DNA of 64,000 nt from Pseudomonas mucoides (GTDB lineage: Bacteria > Pseudomonadota > Gammaproteobacteria > Pseudomonadales > Pseudomonadaceae), in NCBI RefSeq assembly GCF_015461845.1, contig NZ_JACOPW010000007.1:124001-188000 (forward strand), in the 5' to 3' direction. This document shows positions 18,356-27,127 of this stretch, piece by piece. A model generated the notes under the pieces. That model saw only the letters and a program-made list of their open reading frames with translations, searched no databases and had not been told where the DNA came from. Both the position numbers and the translations under genes were made by a program. Within the stretch, counting starts at the first letter, position 1. The number at the start of each line of letters is the position of its first letter.

Positions 18356-18367
18356 TGAAACGTTTAA
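18356..18367. promoter_or_regulatory. FruR/Cra operator
   Basis: TGAAACGTTTAA; the minus strand reads TTAAACGTTTCA, the operator form I recall for Pseudomonas Cra at fruB. It sits between divergent fruB and fruR, so FruR probably represses fruBKA until fructose-1-phosphate accumulates, and may control itself. Confidence 0.8.
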
Positions 18368-18503
18368 TCTAGAACACTTGGCACGTTACTCGATAATGCC
18401 TCATCCTTGAAGCCCAACTTGTCGGATGTGCGTGGACACGAGTCGCCTGCCGGATTCGGGTAGGATTGGCGGAAATGTCGGCCGAAAAACAAGGAAACCC
18501 GCG

Positions 18504-19499
18504 TTGAAACTCAGTGATATCGCACAGTTGGCCGGTGTGTCCGTAACCACCGCCAGTTATGTCATTAATGGCAAAGCCGAACAGCAACGCATCAGCAGTG
18601 CCACCGTCGAGCGCGTGCGCGCGGTCGTCGAACAGCATGGTTTTACACCCAATCCTCAAGCGGCCGGGTTGCGCAGCCGGCACACGCGCACCTTGGGTTT
18701 TATTCTGCCGGACCTGGAAAACCCCAGTTACGCACGAATCGCCAAACTGCTGGAACAAGGCGCCCGGGCGCGCGGCTATCAATTGCTGATCGCCAGCTCC
18801 GACGATGCGCCCGACAGCGAGCGGCAATTGCTCAAACTGTTCCGCGCCCGGCGCTGCGATGCGCTGATCGTCGCCAGTTGCCTGCCGACTGATGACGACA
18901 GCTATCGCCAGTTGCAGGCCAAAGGCATGCCGATCATCGCCATCGACCGGGTCATGGAGCCCGAGCACTTTTGCTCGGTCATCAGTGACGACCGCGAGGC
19001 CAGCCTGCAATTGACCCGCAGTCTACTGGACCCGCTGCCCAAGCAGATCGCCTTGATCGGCGCGCGCCCCGAGTTGAGCATCAGCCAGGAACGCGCTGCC
19101 GGCTTCAAAGAAGCGCTGCACGGGTTCGAAGGCCAGGTGCTGATCGAGCACGGCGAATCGTTCAGCCGCGAGTGCGGCAAGCAATTGATGGAAGAAATGC
19201 TCCAGCGTCTGGGGCATTTGCCAGACGCCCTGGTGACCACCTCCTACGTGTTGCTTCAGGGGGTGTTCGATGCCTTGCATGACTTCCCGCTGAAAACCCG
19301 TCCGTTGCGCCTGGGGACATTCGGTGACACCCAGCTGCTGGACTTCCTGCCGCTGCCGGTCAACGCCATGGCCCAGCAGCATCAGTTGATCGCCGATAAA
19401 GCCCTGGCGCTGGCACTGGCCGCCATCGAGCAGTCCGATTACCAACCCGGCGTGCAGGCCATCGCGCGGACCTTCAAGCAGCGTATTCACCGGGACTGA
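18504..19499 (+). CDS. fruR: LacI-family fructose repressor FruR (Cra)
   Basis: 331 residues read from a TTG at 18504 (MKLSDIAQLAGVSVTTASYV). This start has AAGGAA 8 bases upstream and begins the helix-turn-helix exactly where the family does. An upstream ATG at 18426 would add 26 unrelated residues. The N-terminal LacI HTH and hinge (1-60) are followed by a periplasmic-binding-like effector domain (LGFILPDLENPSYARIAKLLEQGAR, PIIAIDRVMEPEHF). Divergent from fruBKA; it should bind TGAAACGTTTAA between them and respond to fructose-1-phosphate. Confidence 0.92.
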   Translation: MKLSDIAQLAGVSVTTASYVINGKAEQQRISSATVERVRAVVEQHGFTPNPQAAGLRSRHTRTLGFILPDLENPSYARIAKLLEQGARARGYQLLIASSDDAPDSERQLLKLFRARRCDALIVASCLPTDDDSYRQLQAKGMPIIAIDRVMEPEHFCSVISDDREASLQLTRSLLDPLPKQIALIGARPELSISQERAAGFKEALHGFEGQVLIEHGESFSRECGKQLMEEMLQRLGHLPDALVTTSYVLLQGVFDALHDFPLKTRPLRLGTFGDTQLLDFLPLPVNAMAQQHQLIADKALALALAAIEQSDYQPGVQAIARTFKQRIHRD

Positions 19500-19502
19500 A
19501 CC

Positions 19503-20279
19503 GTGGAGCTGATCGACACCCACACTCATCTGGATTTTCCGGATTTCGACGCGGATCGTCAGGCGTTGCTGGCCGAAAGCCGCGCCTTGGGCGTGCGTCG
19601 AATGGTGGTGTTGGGGGTGTATCAGGCGAATTGGCAGCGAGTCTGGGACCTGGTGCAAAGCGATCCCGACTTGCATGCCGCACTCGGTTTGCACCCGGTG
19701 TATCTGGAGGACCATCGACCTGAAGATCTACAGAAACTCGGTGACTGGCTGACGCGCCTGGCCGGTCATCGGCAGTTGTGCGCCGTGGGCGAGATCGGTC
19801 TGGATTACTTCATCGAAACCCTGGACCGCGAGCGCCAGCAGGCGCTGTTCGCGGCGCAACTGCAACTGGCGGCGGACTTCAATCTGCCGGCGCTGATCCA
19901 CGTGCGGCGCAGCCATGCGGCGGTGATTGCCACGCTGAAACGCTTTCGATTGAAACGCGCCGGAATCATCCACGCCTTCGCAGGCAGCAAAGAAGAGGCG
20001 CGGGAATACATCAAGCTCGGTTTCAAACTGGGTCTGGGCGGCGCCGCGACCTGGCCGCAGGCGCTGCGCATGCACCGTGTGCTTGCCGAATTGCCACTGG
20101 AATCCGTGGTACTGGAAACCGACTCACCGGACATGGCCCCGGCCATGTTTCCCGGTCAACGCAACAGCCCGGCGCACCTGCCGGCGATCTGCTCGGCGCT
20201 GGCGCAAATCATGGCGATCAGCCCTGAGCAATTGGCAAGCGCCAGCACGGCCAATGCCTGCGAGCTGTTCAACTGGTAA
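19503..20279 (+). CDS. TatD-family metal-dependent hydrolase
   Basis: 258 residues with a GTG start only three bases after the fruR stop, so probably cotranscribed with it. TatD/YjjV hallmarks are visible: the metal-binding DTHTHLDF at the N-terminus, GEIGLDYF, LIHVRRSH, IHAFAGS, and the final metal Asp in ETDSPDMAP. The family are TIM-barrel metal-dependent deoxyribonucleases, often acting on 3' ends or oxidised DNA; the substrate of this copy is not known. No link to fructose use is evident beyond position. Confidence 0.88.
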   Translation: MELIDTHTHLDFPDFDADRQALLAESRALGVRRMVVLGVYQANWQRVWDLVQSDPDLHAALGLHPVYLEDHRPEDLQKLGDWLTRLAGHRQLCAVGEIGLDYFIETLDRERQQALFAAQLQLAADFNLPALIHVRRSHAAVIATLKRFRLKRAGIIHAFAGSKEEAREYIKLGFKLGLGGAATWPQALRMHRVLAELPLESVVLETDSPDMAPAMFPGQRNSPAHLPAICSALAQIMAISPEQLASASTANACELFNW

Positions 20280-20669
20280 TCAGTCGGCGTGGGCCTTGGC
20301 GGCTTCCAGAATCAGCGTGATGTGTTGCCGGTGATGGGCGAACTGTATGACGACGAAGTAGAACAAAATGGCGGCCAGCGAAAAATTCAGCTGCTCGACG
20401 ACACTGAGCATGCCAATCCATTCCATGACCAACGCCACCAGGATCGCGGTGCACACCATCACCAGCGTGCTCGCCCGCAGCAAGCCCAGTGAATCGAGCG
20501 ATTTGAAGCGTTTGATCTGTTTCGGGTCGCTCAATTGCAAGGCTTTGTGGCAGTGCGTACAGGCGAATGATTCGTTGATCGCAATCGCGTTGAGTTGCCA
20601 GGCTTCCAGCCGCAGGGTGCTCCCGCAGTGAGCGCAGTGCCCCTGAATTCCCAGTGTTGCAACAGACAT
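20280..20669 (-). CDS. Zinc-ribbon protein with two membrane helices
   Basis: A 129-residue protein of unknown function. The N-terminus has CAHC (about 12-15) and CTHCH (about 37-41), a typical four-Cys zinc ribbon. After a basic linker (KRFKSL), two hydrophobic helices at about 65-85 and 93-110 place it in the inner membrane, and the tail is charged. It ends immediately next to the converging TatD gene. Such ribbons often bind nucleic acid or sense metal or redox state, but nothing here fixes its job. Confidence 0.75.
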   Translation of the reverse strand: MSVATLGIQGHCAHCGSTLRLEAWQLNAIAINESFACTHCHKALQLSDPKQIKRFKSLDSLGLLRASTLVMVCTAILVALVMEWIGMLSVVEQLNFSLAAILFYFVVIQFAHHRQHITLILEAAKAHAD

Positions 20670-20798
20670 TACCGCGCCTCCTCAGGGCTGGCCAGAGTGA
20701 ATGATCTTCCTTCATTGAAGACGAAAAATCAGAGCACGGAGGAAAAGAGGACAAATCTCATCCGCAATGGAAACAAATATTACAGATTGTTCGCAGAA

Positions 20799-20893
20799 CC
20801 TGTAGGAGTGAGCCTGCTTGCGATAGCGGTGTGACAGTCAACTAATTTGCTGAATGTTTGACCGTTATCGCGAGCAGGCTCACTCCTACAAGG
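20799..20893. repeat. REPIN (inverted REP pair)
   Basis: Arms beginning CCTGTAGGAGTGAGCCTGCT and ending GAGCAGGCTCACTCCTAC enclose a short spacer. Same family as 8132-8225 and 10911-11004. It lies between the zinc-ribbon gene and the end of the chemoreceptor gene. Confidence 0.85.
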
Positions 20894-20897
20894 GGCT

Positions 20898-22928
20898 TTA
20901 CACCCGGAAGGCGCTGATCAGGTGCTTGAGTTCCACCACCTGGGCCGACAACGCGCGGCTGGCATCCTCGGTCTGGTGCGCCCCTTCGGCGGTACGCTCG
21001 CCTGCGCGATTGATCTCGACGATGTTCTGATCGATGTCGTGGGCGACGGCGGTCTGCTGCTCGACTGCTGCAGCAATCTGCTGGTTCTGGTCCACGATCA
21101 TGCCGACGGCGCCGAGGATGTTTTCCAGTGCCTGCTGGACCTTTTCCGACTGACCGACCGTGCCATCGGCTACCTGATGGCTGATGCCCATGGCCTTCAC
21201 CGCCGCGCCGACGCCGCTGTGAAGTTTGCTGATCATCTGCTCGATTTCTTCGGTCGATTGCTGAGTGCGCTTGGCCAGCGTGCGGACCTCATCGGCCACC
21301 ACCGCAAACCCGCGCCCCTGCTCACCGGCCCGAGCGGCTTCAATGGCCGCATTGAGGGCCAGCAGATTGGTCTGTTCGGCGATGCTCTTGATCACTTCCA
21401 GCACGCGGCTGATGGACTGGCTGTCGCTGGCCAGTTGATTGATCACGATCACTGACTGATCGATCTCACTGGCCAATTGCGCGATGCTGCCTTGTTGGGA
21501 CGCCACCAGACCGCGACCGCTGATGGTCTCGTCGTTGACGCTGTGGGCGCTGCTGACTGCGGCAGCGGCACTGCGCGCCACCTCAAGGGATGTGGCCGAC
21601 ATCTGGTTCATGGCCGTGGCGACCTGCTCGATCTGCGAACGTTGCCCGGCCACCGCCTGGTTGCTCTGGGTAGAAACGCTTTGCACCTGCCCGGCCTGGC
21701 GCTCGACCTCATTGACGGTCTTGCCGACGCGTTCGATCAGGTCATGAATTTTCTTCACCGTGCCGTTGAACACCTCGCCCAACTCGCCGAGCTCATCGCG
21801 ACTTTCCGCGCGGAAGGTCACCGTCATGTCGCCCGCAGCAACCGTGTCCATCATGGCGCCAAGACGCTTGAGGGTGGTGCGGGTCGACGCATAAAAGCCG
21901 CCGTAAAGGTAGAAAATCAACACAAACACCACCGACAACGCCACAGCCTGCAAGACCATATGGGTGCGGTTCTGCTCCAGTCGCTGCTGCAACTGAGTAC
22001 CGAGGAACTTCAGGGTGGCTTCGTTGAGTTGGTAAGTCTGGTCCATCAGGCCGGTGACCTGATCGTAAAAGCCCTGCCAGGGTGCATCGAGGGTGTCGGC
22101 CATCACCACTTGTTCTTCGAACAGCTCACTGGCTTTTTTCAGCGAGGCCTTGCTGCTGTCAGCTTGAGCGGCCAGGGTTTCACGCGCCGCTTTGCTGGAA
22201 CCCAGTGAGTCCTGCAACTTCAGGCCGTACTCGCCCTGGAGCTTTTCGATCTGCGCCAACAGCTCATCGAATCGAGTGCTCGACGCCGAGTTGAGAAAGC
22301 CTTGGCCGAGGGAAAAGGAACCCATCGCCCGGCCTTCGCCCAGCAGTTGGGTCACCGGTGGGGTGACGTTGGTAATCAGTTCGCTCAGTTGGCGCATGTC
22401 GCTTTGGCTGTCGCGACTGAGGCCGGCCTGGGTGGCGATGATCTGGCTGAAAATCTGCGCGTTGCCCAGCAGTTTGCCGATCATTCCGCTTTTACTTTGC
22501 AGGGAGGTTTCCGTTTGCTGGGCCTTGAACGCGGCGATCATTTCATCGCGTTTACCGTCGAAAACGGTGATCTGCTCAGGATCAGTGGTCATCGCGGTCA
22601 GCCCTTGCAGGCGCGCCAGAATGCTTTGCTCCAAGGTGCCGATCTTCGACTCGACGTTGCCGGCTTTGCCGGACTGGCCGAGCGTGACGTTGATCTGTAC
22701 CAGATTGTTCAGGGTCTCCAGGTCACGCCGCAACGTCATACCGCTGCCCAGCAGGTCGAGGCTTTGCAGCTCGACTTGCGTGCCCTGAAATTCGCGATAG
22801 GAGTCGCGCACCAGATAAAAGTTGGTGACCAGCATGGGCACAAGGAACAGCACGCTGATCAAGCTGAACTTCATGCCGAAGCTCAGGCGGTTCATCAGTG
22901 CGACGGCGGGATAGAGCAAGCTCTTCAC
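20898..22928 (-). CDS. Methyl-accepting chemotaxis protein
   Basis: 676 residues with a GTG start preceded by GGAGA. Transmembrane helices at about 15-38 and 335-357 bound a roughly 300-residue helical periplasmic sensor. A HAMP domain (TLKRLGAMMDTVAAGDMTV) and the signalling hairpin with the invariant EQTNLLALNAAIEAARAGEQ core follow, then a C-terminal adaptation region. The ligand is unknown. A chemoreceptor beside speC and ampE is also recalled from P. aeruginosa. There is no C-terminal CheR-docking pentapeptide (it ends SAFRV). Confidence 0.92.
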   Translation of the reverse strand: MKSLLYPAVALMNRLSFGMKFSLISVLFLVPMLVTNFYLVRDSYREFQGTQVELQSLDLLGSGMTLRRDLETLNNLVQINVTLGQSGKAGNVESKIGTLEQSILARLQGLTAMTTDPEQITVFDGKRDEMIAAFKAQQTETSLQSKSGMIGKLLGNAQIFSQIIATQAGLSRDSQSDMRQLSELITNVTPPVTQLLGEGRAMGSFSLGQGFLNSASSTRFDELLAQIEKLQGEYGLKLQDSLGSSKAARETLAAQADSSKASLKKASELFEEQVVMADTLDAPWQGFYDQVTGLMDQTYQLNEATLKFLGTQLQQRLEQNRTHMVLQAVALSVVFVLIFYLYGGFYASTRTTLKRLGAMMDTVAAGDMTVTFRAESRDELGELGEVFNGTVKKIHDLIERVGKTVNEVERQAGQVQSVSTQSNQAVAGQRSQIEQVATAMNQMSATSLEVARSAAAAVSSAHSVNDETISGRGLVASQQGSIAQLASEIDQSVIVINQLASDSQSISRVLEVIKSIAEQTNLLALNAAIEAARAGEQGRGFAVVADEVRTLAKRTQQSTEEIEQMISKLHSGVGAAVKAMGISHQVADGTVGQSEKVQQALENILGAVGMIVDQNQQIAAAVEQQTAVAHDIDQNIVEINRAGERTAEGAHQTEDASRALSAQVVELKHLISAFRV

Positions 22929-23069
22929 TGGAAGTCTCCCATTGCATTCTTATTTTTATTTGGCAGGCGCGGCTCAGCGGCAGATAGCCACTATTCAGCG
23001 CTATCCCTGTATATCTTAAATCGGCAGGGGGTTTTGTAACTTAAGGTTAACGAGGGGAAGCGCGGACCC

Positions 23070-23200
23070 GTAGCCGCTGGCGCAGCCTGCGTCCGGCTGC
23101 GAAACAGTCGTCATGAAGACACTGAGGCGTGACAGGTGTCATTGCGCCATTGGGATTGGCGACTGCTGCGCAGCCGGACGCAGGCTGCGCCAGCTGCTAC
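23070..23200. repeat. Long inverted repeat, distinct palindrome family
   Basis: Arms of 32 bases (23070-23101 and 23169-23200, one mismatch; core GCGCAGCCTGCGTCCGGCTG) flank a 67-base spacer. It differs in sequence from the REPINs elsewhere in the window. It lies between ampE and the chemoreceptor gene. Confidence 0.75.
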
Positions 23201-23213
23201 AGGGATCGGTGGG

Positions 23214-24050
23214 TTAAGGGAGGACGGTCCACAGCGCAAAACCGGCGTACCAAAGCACTGCCGCGCGCAACAGTAGCTCCCAGATCCGGTCCAGGCTGTT
23301 GATGCCATCCGGTCCGACGACCGGTGCCGGGATTTCACCGGCCACCATGCCGACCTTCTCGATCAGTTGAGCGGCACTGATGTTCCAGTTCAGCAACTCA
23401 TGCAACATCACCCGACCGACCGCCACAAAGTTGCCGACCAGTGCAAAACTTGCCGCCAGCAACCGCACGGGCACCCAATCAAAGGCGTGACGCAATTGTG
23501 CCGCGCGCTCGACCACGGCCGGGTTCTGTCCATGCTCTTCGGCCAGCGCCAGCAAGCGATAGCTCAGGGCGGCCACCGGACCCAGCAGGAAGTACCAGAA
23601 AATGACCGCAAAGAAACTCTGGTAAGCCTCCCAGAGGAGGTGCGCTTCGACCCGCTCCAGCAATTGTTCGCCGCTTTCGGCGCAAATATCCAGGTCTCGC
23701 TTGGCCACATGCGCAGCGGCTTGCAGGTCTTCCCGGCGCCAGGCATCGCGAAACGGCCCCAGCCCGGCCAGCAGATCGCCGCGTCCGAGGCTGTAAATCA
23801 CCACCAGCAAATGCACCGGCAATGCCAGCAGACCGTAGGCCACCGGCTCCAGCACCACCAGCAGCAACCCCAGCAGCGCGACCGGCAACAACACCATAAT
23901 GACCAAAATCAACCATGGCCGGTTGATCAGGCGTGGCATGACCTCAAGCTTGTTCAGCTCGCGCACCCAACCGCCATCACGCTGTACCCGATGGCGCAAT
24001 GCCGAGAACTTCTCGATCCATACCGCCAACAGCAACACCAGAAAACTCAT
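23214..24050 (-). CDS. ampE: AmpE inner-membrane protein
   Basis: 278 residues starting MSFLVLLLAVWIEKFSAL at 24050; this ATG overlaps the ampD stop as ATGA, so translation is coupled. Several hydrophobic helices (about 1-20, 48-70, 75-90, 150-170 and the C-terminus) fit the multi-pass AmpE family. AmpE is a putative sensory membrane protein encoded with AmpD in the pathway linking peptidoglycan recycling to AmpC beta-lactamase control; its biochemical activity is not settled. Confidence 0.88.
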   Translation of the reverse strand: MSFLVLLLAVWIEKFSALRHRVQRDGGWVRELNKLEVMPRLINRPWLILVIMVLLPVALLGLLLVVLEPVAYGLLALPVHLLVVIYSLGRGDLLAGLGPFRDAWRREDLQAAAHVAKRDLDICAESGEQLLERVEAHLLWEAYQSFFAVIFWYFLLGPVAALSYRLLALAEEHGQNPAVVERAAQLRHAFDWVPVRLLAASFALVGNFVAVGRVMLHELLNWNISAAQLIEKVGMVAGEIPAPVVGPDGINSLDRIWELLLRAAVLWYAGFALWTVLP

Positions 24051-24607
24051 TGTCCTTCCTCTTTTGCCAGGGCCGCGCGATAGCGTGCCCAGTCGAACGC
24101 CGGTCCTGGATCGGTCTTGCGCCCCGGGGCAATGTCGCTGTGCCCGCAAATGCGCTGTGCAGTGATGTCGGTGTAGGCGTTTTGCAGCTGTCGGGTCAAG
24201 GCCGTCAGCGCGTGATACTGAGCATCGGTGAACGGCAGATCATCCGTGCCTTCAAGCTCGATGCCCACGGAAAAATCGTTACAGGTTTCCCGGCCCTCGA
24301 AATTCGAGATGCCGGCGTGCCAGGCGCGCTCAAGACAAGAGACAAACTGAGTGACAGTGCCGTCACGCTCAATCAGAAAGTGCGCTGACACCCGTAAGTC
24401 AGCAATACCTTCAAAATAAGGATGCTCCGTGACATCCAGACGATTCTGGAAGAATTCCTGCACTTTGCCGGTCGCGAACTGCGCTGGCGGCAAGCTGATG
24501 TTGTGGATCACCAGCAGGGAAATTTCGCCCGAGGGGCGCGCATTGAAGTTGGGTGAGGGGCATAAACGCACGTCCTGGCACCAACCGCTCGCGGGGTCCA
24601 ACTGCAT
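24047..24607 (-). CDS. ampD: 1,6-anhydro-N-acetylmuramyl-L-alanine amidase AmpD
   Basis: 186 residues starting MQLDPASGWC at 24607 with GAAGGAAC upstream; the longer open frame is ignored because AmpD begins here. A cytosolic zinc amidase that cuts the peptide from 1,6-anhydroMurNAc during wall recycling. Loss of AmpD derepresses AmpC in relatives. Zinc ligands are H35 (LLVIHNISLP), H156 (ICGHSDIAP) and D166 (RKTDPGPAFDW); E118 lies in the conserved GIELEG. It runs convergent in frame order with ampE and overlaps it by four bases. Confidence 0.93.
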   Translation of the reverse strand: MQLDPASGWCQDVRLCPSPNFNARPSGEISLLVIHNISLPPAQFATGKVQEFFQNRLDVTEHPYFEGIADLRVSAHFLIERDGTVTQFVSCLERAWHAGISNFEGRETCNDFSVGIELEGTDDLPFTDAQYHALTALTRQLQNAYTDITAQRICGHSDIAPGRKTDPGPAFDWARYRAALAKEEGQ

Positions 24608-24671
24608 ACAGGTTCCTTCAGCGACGACTGTGTTGGCCCCCAGTATGCCGCGATAGCCCACCGGGACGCGA

Positions 24672-26855
24672 TCACTTGCCGCGATTGAGGCGGCGCAGGT
24701 TACCGAGCACCGAGGCCAGCGCCCGGTCAAACAGCAACGTATTGTCCAACGCCCGCACCGCGCCGCGACGAAATTCCAGAGCCAGGCCCGCACGGCTGCG
24801 CTCCAACACTTTCAGGCCGGTGCGATTGACGAAGATGTAGTTGCCGGTGGCTTCAATGATCGCGGCCAGTTTGCAGCGCAGGGTGTTTTCGTCGTCCTCC
24901 TGAAACTCCACCCAGCAGCCGGGATGCAGTTGATCCACTTGCAGCAGGCTGGCGTCATCCGCCGGCAAACGGGCGAATGACGTCTCGACCGGTCCTTCGT
25001 CTGCGGTTTTCAGGACGATTTCCTGCGTCATCCGGACCATCACCGGCGCCTCGAAAGACACGTCGTTTGCCTGCCCCGGATACGTGAACAGTTGAACGTG
25101 CAAGGTTTCCAGTTCGCTGAAAAAATCGCTGGTGGCGAAAGGATCGAATGCCGAACTGCTCAGCCCGTCACGCAATGACTTCAGTAGCCCAGGCACCAGC
25201 GCCAGCAGACGCTGGCTCGCTTCGGGCTCGTCGTGACGCTGCACACTCCAGATCAGTTGCTCCATGGTGTGGACGTCCGCACGCCATTCAGCCGACTGAT
25301 CACTGTGTTTGAGGCAAGTCAGCAGCAGCACTTGGCTCCAGGCCTCCTGGACAAACACCACCACCGCTTGCGGCAGCACTTTGCCCAACAACGCCTGATT
25401 CAGCGCCTGCTCGACACGCTGGCGAGCCATTTCGGTCCTGGCACGGCCCTCCTCGGCGTCACGGGTGCGCTGCTCCAGTAATTCACTGCGACGGCGCTCA
25501 TCACTGGTGAAAGCGAGAAAATCCGCCAGCAGCTCGGAAAAAATCGCCGGGTCGTCAGCAAAGTCGTTCAAAAGATGCTGCACCACCTGTTCGATGCGCA
25601 GGTACAGGCTGTCGCGCTCATGGTCATCGCACTCACCCCAGCCCATGGCCGCGGCGGCGATTTCGTTGAGCAAGCGTCGGGCCGGATGGCTGCTTCGGCT
25701 GAAGAAACTCTTGTCAAGCACCGCCACTTTCAGCATCGGGATCTGCAGGCGACCGATCAGCGCCTTGAGTGAATCCGGCAGGTTGCGGTCATCGAGCATG
25801 CATTCAAACAGCATGGCGATCAGGTTGATCACGTCCTCATCAGAGACCCCGACCACGCGCGACGTGCCGCTTTTGACGCTGCCCCGTGTCAGCAGTTGTT
25901 CGAGCTGGTTACGCAGATCGAAATCGTCCTGAGCCGTCAGGGCCGGCACGTGTTGCTGCAGGTGCGAGAGCATGCGCAACAAGTCCTGCGTGGAAATGGG
26001 TCGTGTCTCGGCGCTGGCCTCAAGGGTCGGCGCGACACTGCCGCGCACAGGCAGCAACAGTTCCTGCAAGGCAGCAAAAACCTCGTCGATCTGTGCAGTG
26101 TCCGAGTGGCTGTTCGCCTGAGAAGGCTGGTCATCCGCCCGGGACATCGTGCGATCTGCCGCACGCCGCGTGGGAGCTGGCTTGAGCTCGGGCAATACGC
26201 CGGTGGCGGCCAGTAATTGATTGGATTGAGCGTAGAGCTGATCGGCGCTACTGAGCACATAGCGCTCGAACAACTTGAGGATGATCAGCTTGACCTTGAT
26301 TTCCACCCCCAGGTTGCGCCCGGCCTGCAAGAAATACTCGCACAACATCGCCGGCCCCATGGGATTGCGCTGACCGTCCAGCGGTTTACCGAGCAACACA
26401 CCGAGCCGCGCGCTGAGCTGACCAAGAGCAACACCTTCACGGTTCAGCACTTTATTGACCATCGCCTCCACAGCGACGCTGCGCTCCATGTCGTCGGGGC
26501 GTTGTGTCGAGGTGCCAAGGGGCAAGGCAGCCTGAGCGGTGTTGTATTGAGTGAGGCTGACAAACGCCTCGAAGAAGTGCTCGAGGAACCCACGCTCGAT
26601 GCTTTTACGCTTGAGGCGCAAATCGCGCATGGCTTCAAAATAGAGGTTCTGCTCGACGTCATTGCGGGCCCGATCGGCCATTTCGAACAAGGTGTCGTCG
26701 GCATTATCGAACAGATCCTGCAACCCCTGCCGAAGCTGCAATGCAGCCTTGTCGCGAACCTGAAGCAGAATCACAGGCAAGCGGGCGAGCGGCGAGTGAG
26801 TCGCCTGATCAGTAGCGCCTTTGTGCAAAGGCACTACGTTCCCGTCGTTGTGCAT
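24672..26855 (-). CDS. DUF1631 family protein
   Basis: 727 residues starting MHNDGNVVPLHKG at 26855, with AGGAGG ahead. It matches the DUF1631 family (PA4523-type) in length and position beside ampD and nadC. Mostly helical with no membrane spans. The C-terminal part (about 600-700) has a short beta-rich section (CWVEFQEDDENTLRCKLAAI) reminiscent of PilZ-like folds, so a signalling or regulatory role is possible but unproven. Function unknown; divergent from nadC. Confidence 0.8.
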   Translation of the reverse strand: MHNDGNVVPLHKGATDQATHSPLARLPVILLQVRDKAALQLRQGLQDLFDNADDTLFEMADRARNDVEQNLYFEAMRDLRLKRKSIERGFLEHFFEAFVSLTQYNTAQAALPLGTSTQRPDDMERSVAVEAMVNKVLNREGVALGQLSARLGVLLGKPLDGQRNPMGPAMLCEYFLQAGRNLGVEIKVKLIILKLFERYVLSSADQLYAQSNQLLAATGVLPELKPAPTRRAADRTMSRADDQPSQANSHSDTAQIDEVFAALQELLLPVRGSVAPTLEASAETRPISTQDLLRMLSHLQQHVPALTAQDDFDLRNQLEQLLTRGSVKSGTSRVVGVSDEDVINLIAMLFECMLDDRNLPDSLKALIGRLQIPMLKVAVLDKSFFSRSSHPARRLLNEIAAAAMGWGECDDHERDSLYLRIEQVVQHLLNDFADDPAIFSELLADFLAFTSDERRRSELLEQRTRDAEEGRARTEMARQRVEQALNQALLGKVLPQAVVVFVQEAWSQVLLLTCLKHSDQSAEWRADVHTMEQLIWSVQRHDEPEASQRLLALVPGLLKSLRDGLSSSAFDPFATSDFFSELETLHVQLFTYPGQANDVSFEAPVMVRMTQEIVLKTADEGPVETSFARLPADDASLLQVDQLHPGCWVEFQEDDENTLRCKLAAIIEATGNYIFVNRTGLKVLERSRAGLALEFRRGAVRALDNTLLFDRALASVLGNLRRLNRGK

Positions 26856-27070
26856 CCAAGCCTCCTGAAAGGGTGATGTTTCGGATGTAAAACAATCCGA
26901 AAACACGTCAAAGCCATGACGTCAAAAGCAAGGCGGATTATCTTGCAAAAAGCACCTGCTGTGCCAGCAGACTCTTCATCCCCTTCAAATAGACGCAGCG
27001 GTCGGGCGCCGACTCAGGCGATAAATCGACCAAATGCAGGCTTCAGCACAAACGGAAAGCCTCTGACTCC

Positions 27071-27100
27071 TTGGGTTGGCTCATGCCATACCCCTATAAT
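27071..27100 (+). promoter_or_regulatory. nadC promoter
   Basis: A -35-like TTGGGT (27071-27076), an 18-base spacer and a perfect -10 TATAAT (27095-27100), 28 bases upstream of the nadC ATG. Confidence 0.65.
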
Positions 27101-27127
27101 CGGACCACTTTGTTTGTGGAGTCCGTT

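Noticed and set aside
18426..18503. ATG start for fruR 26 codons upstream
   Set aside because: The extension lies before the LacI-type HTH start; TTG 18504 has a good AAGGAA and fits the family length.
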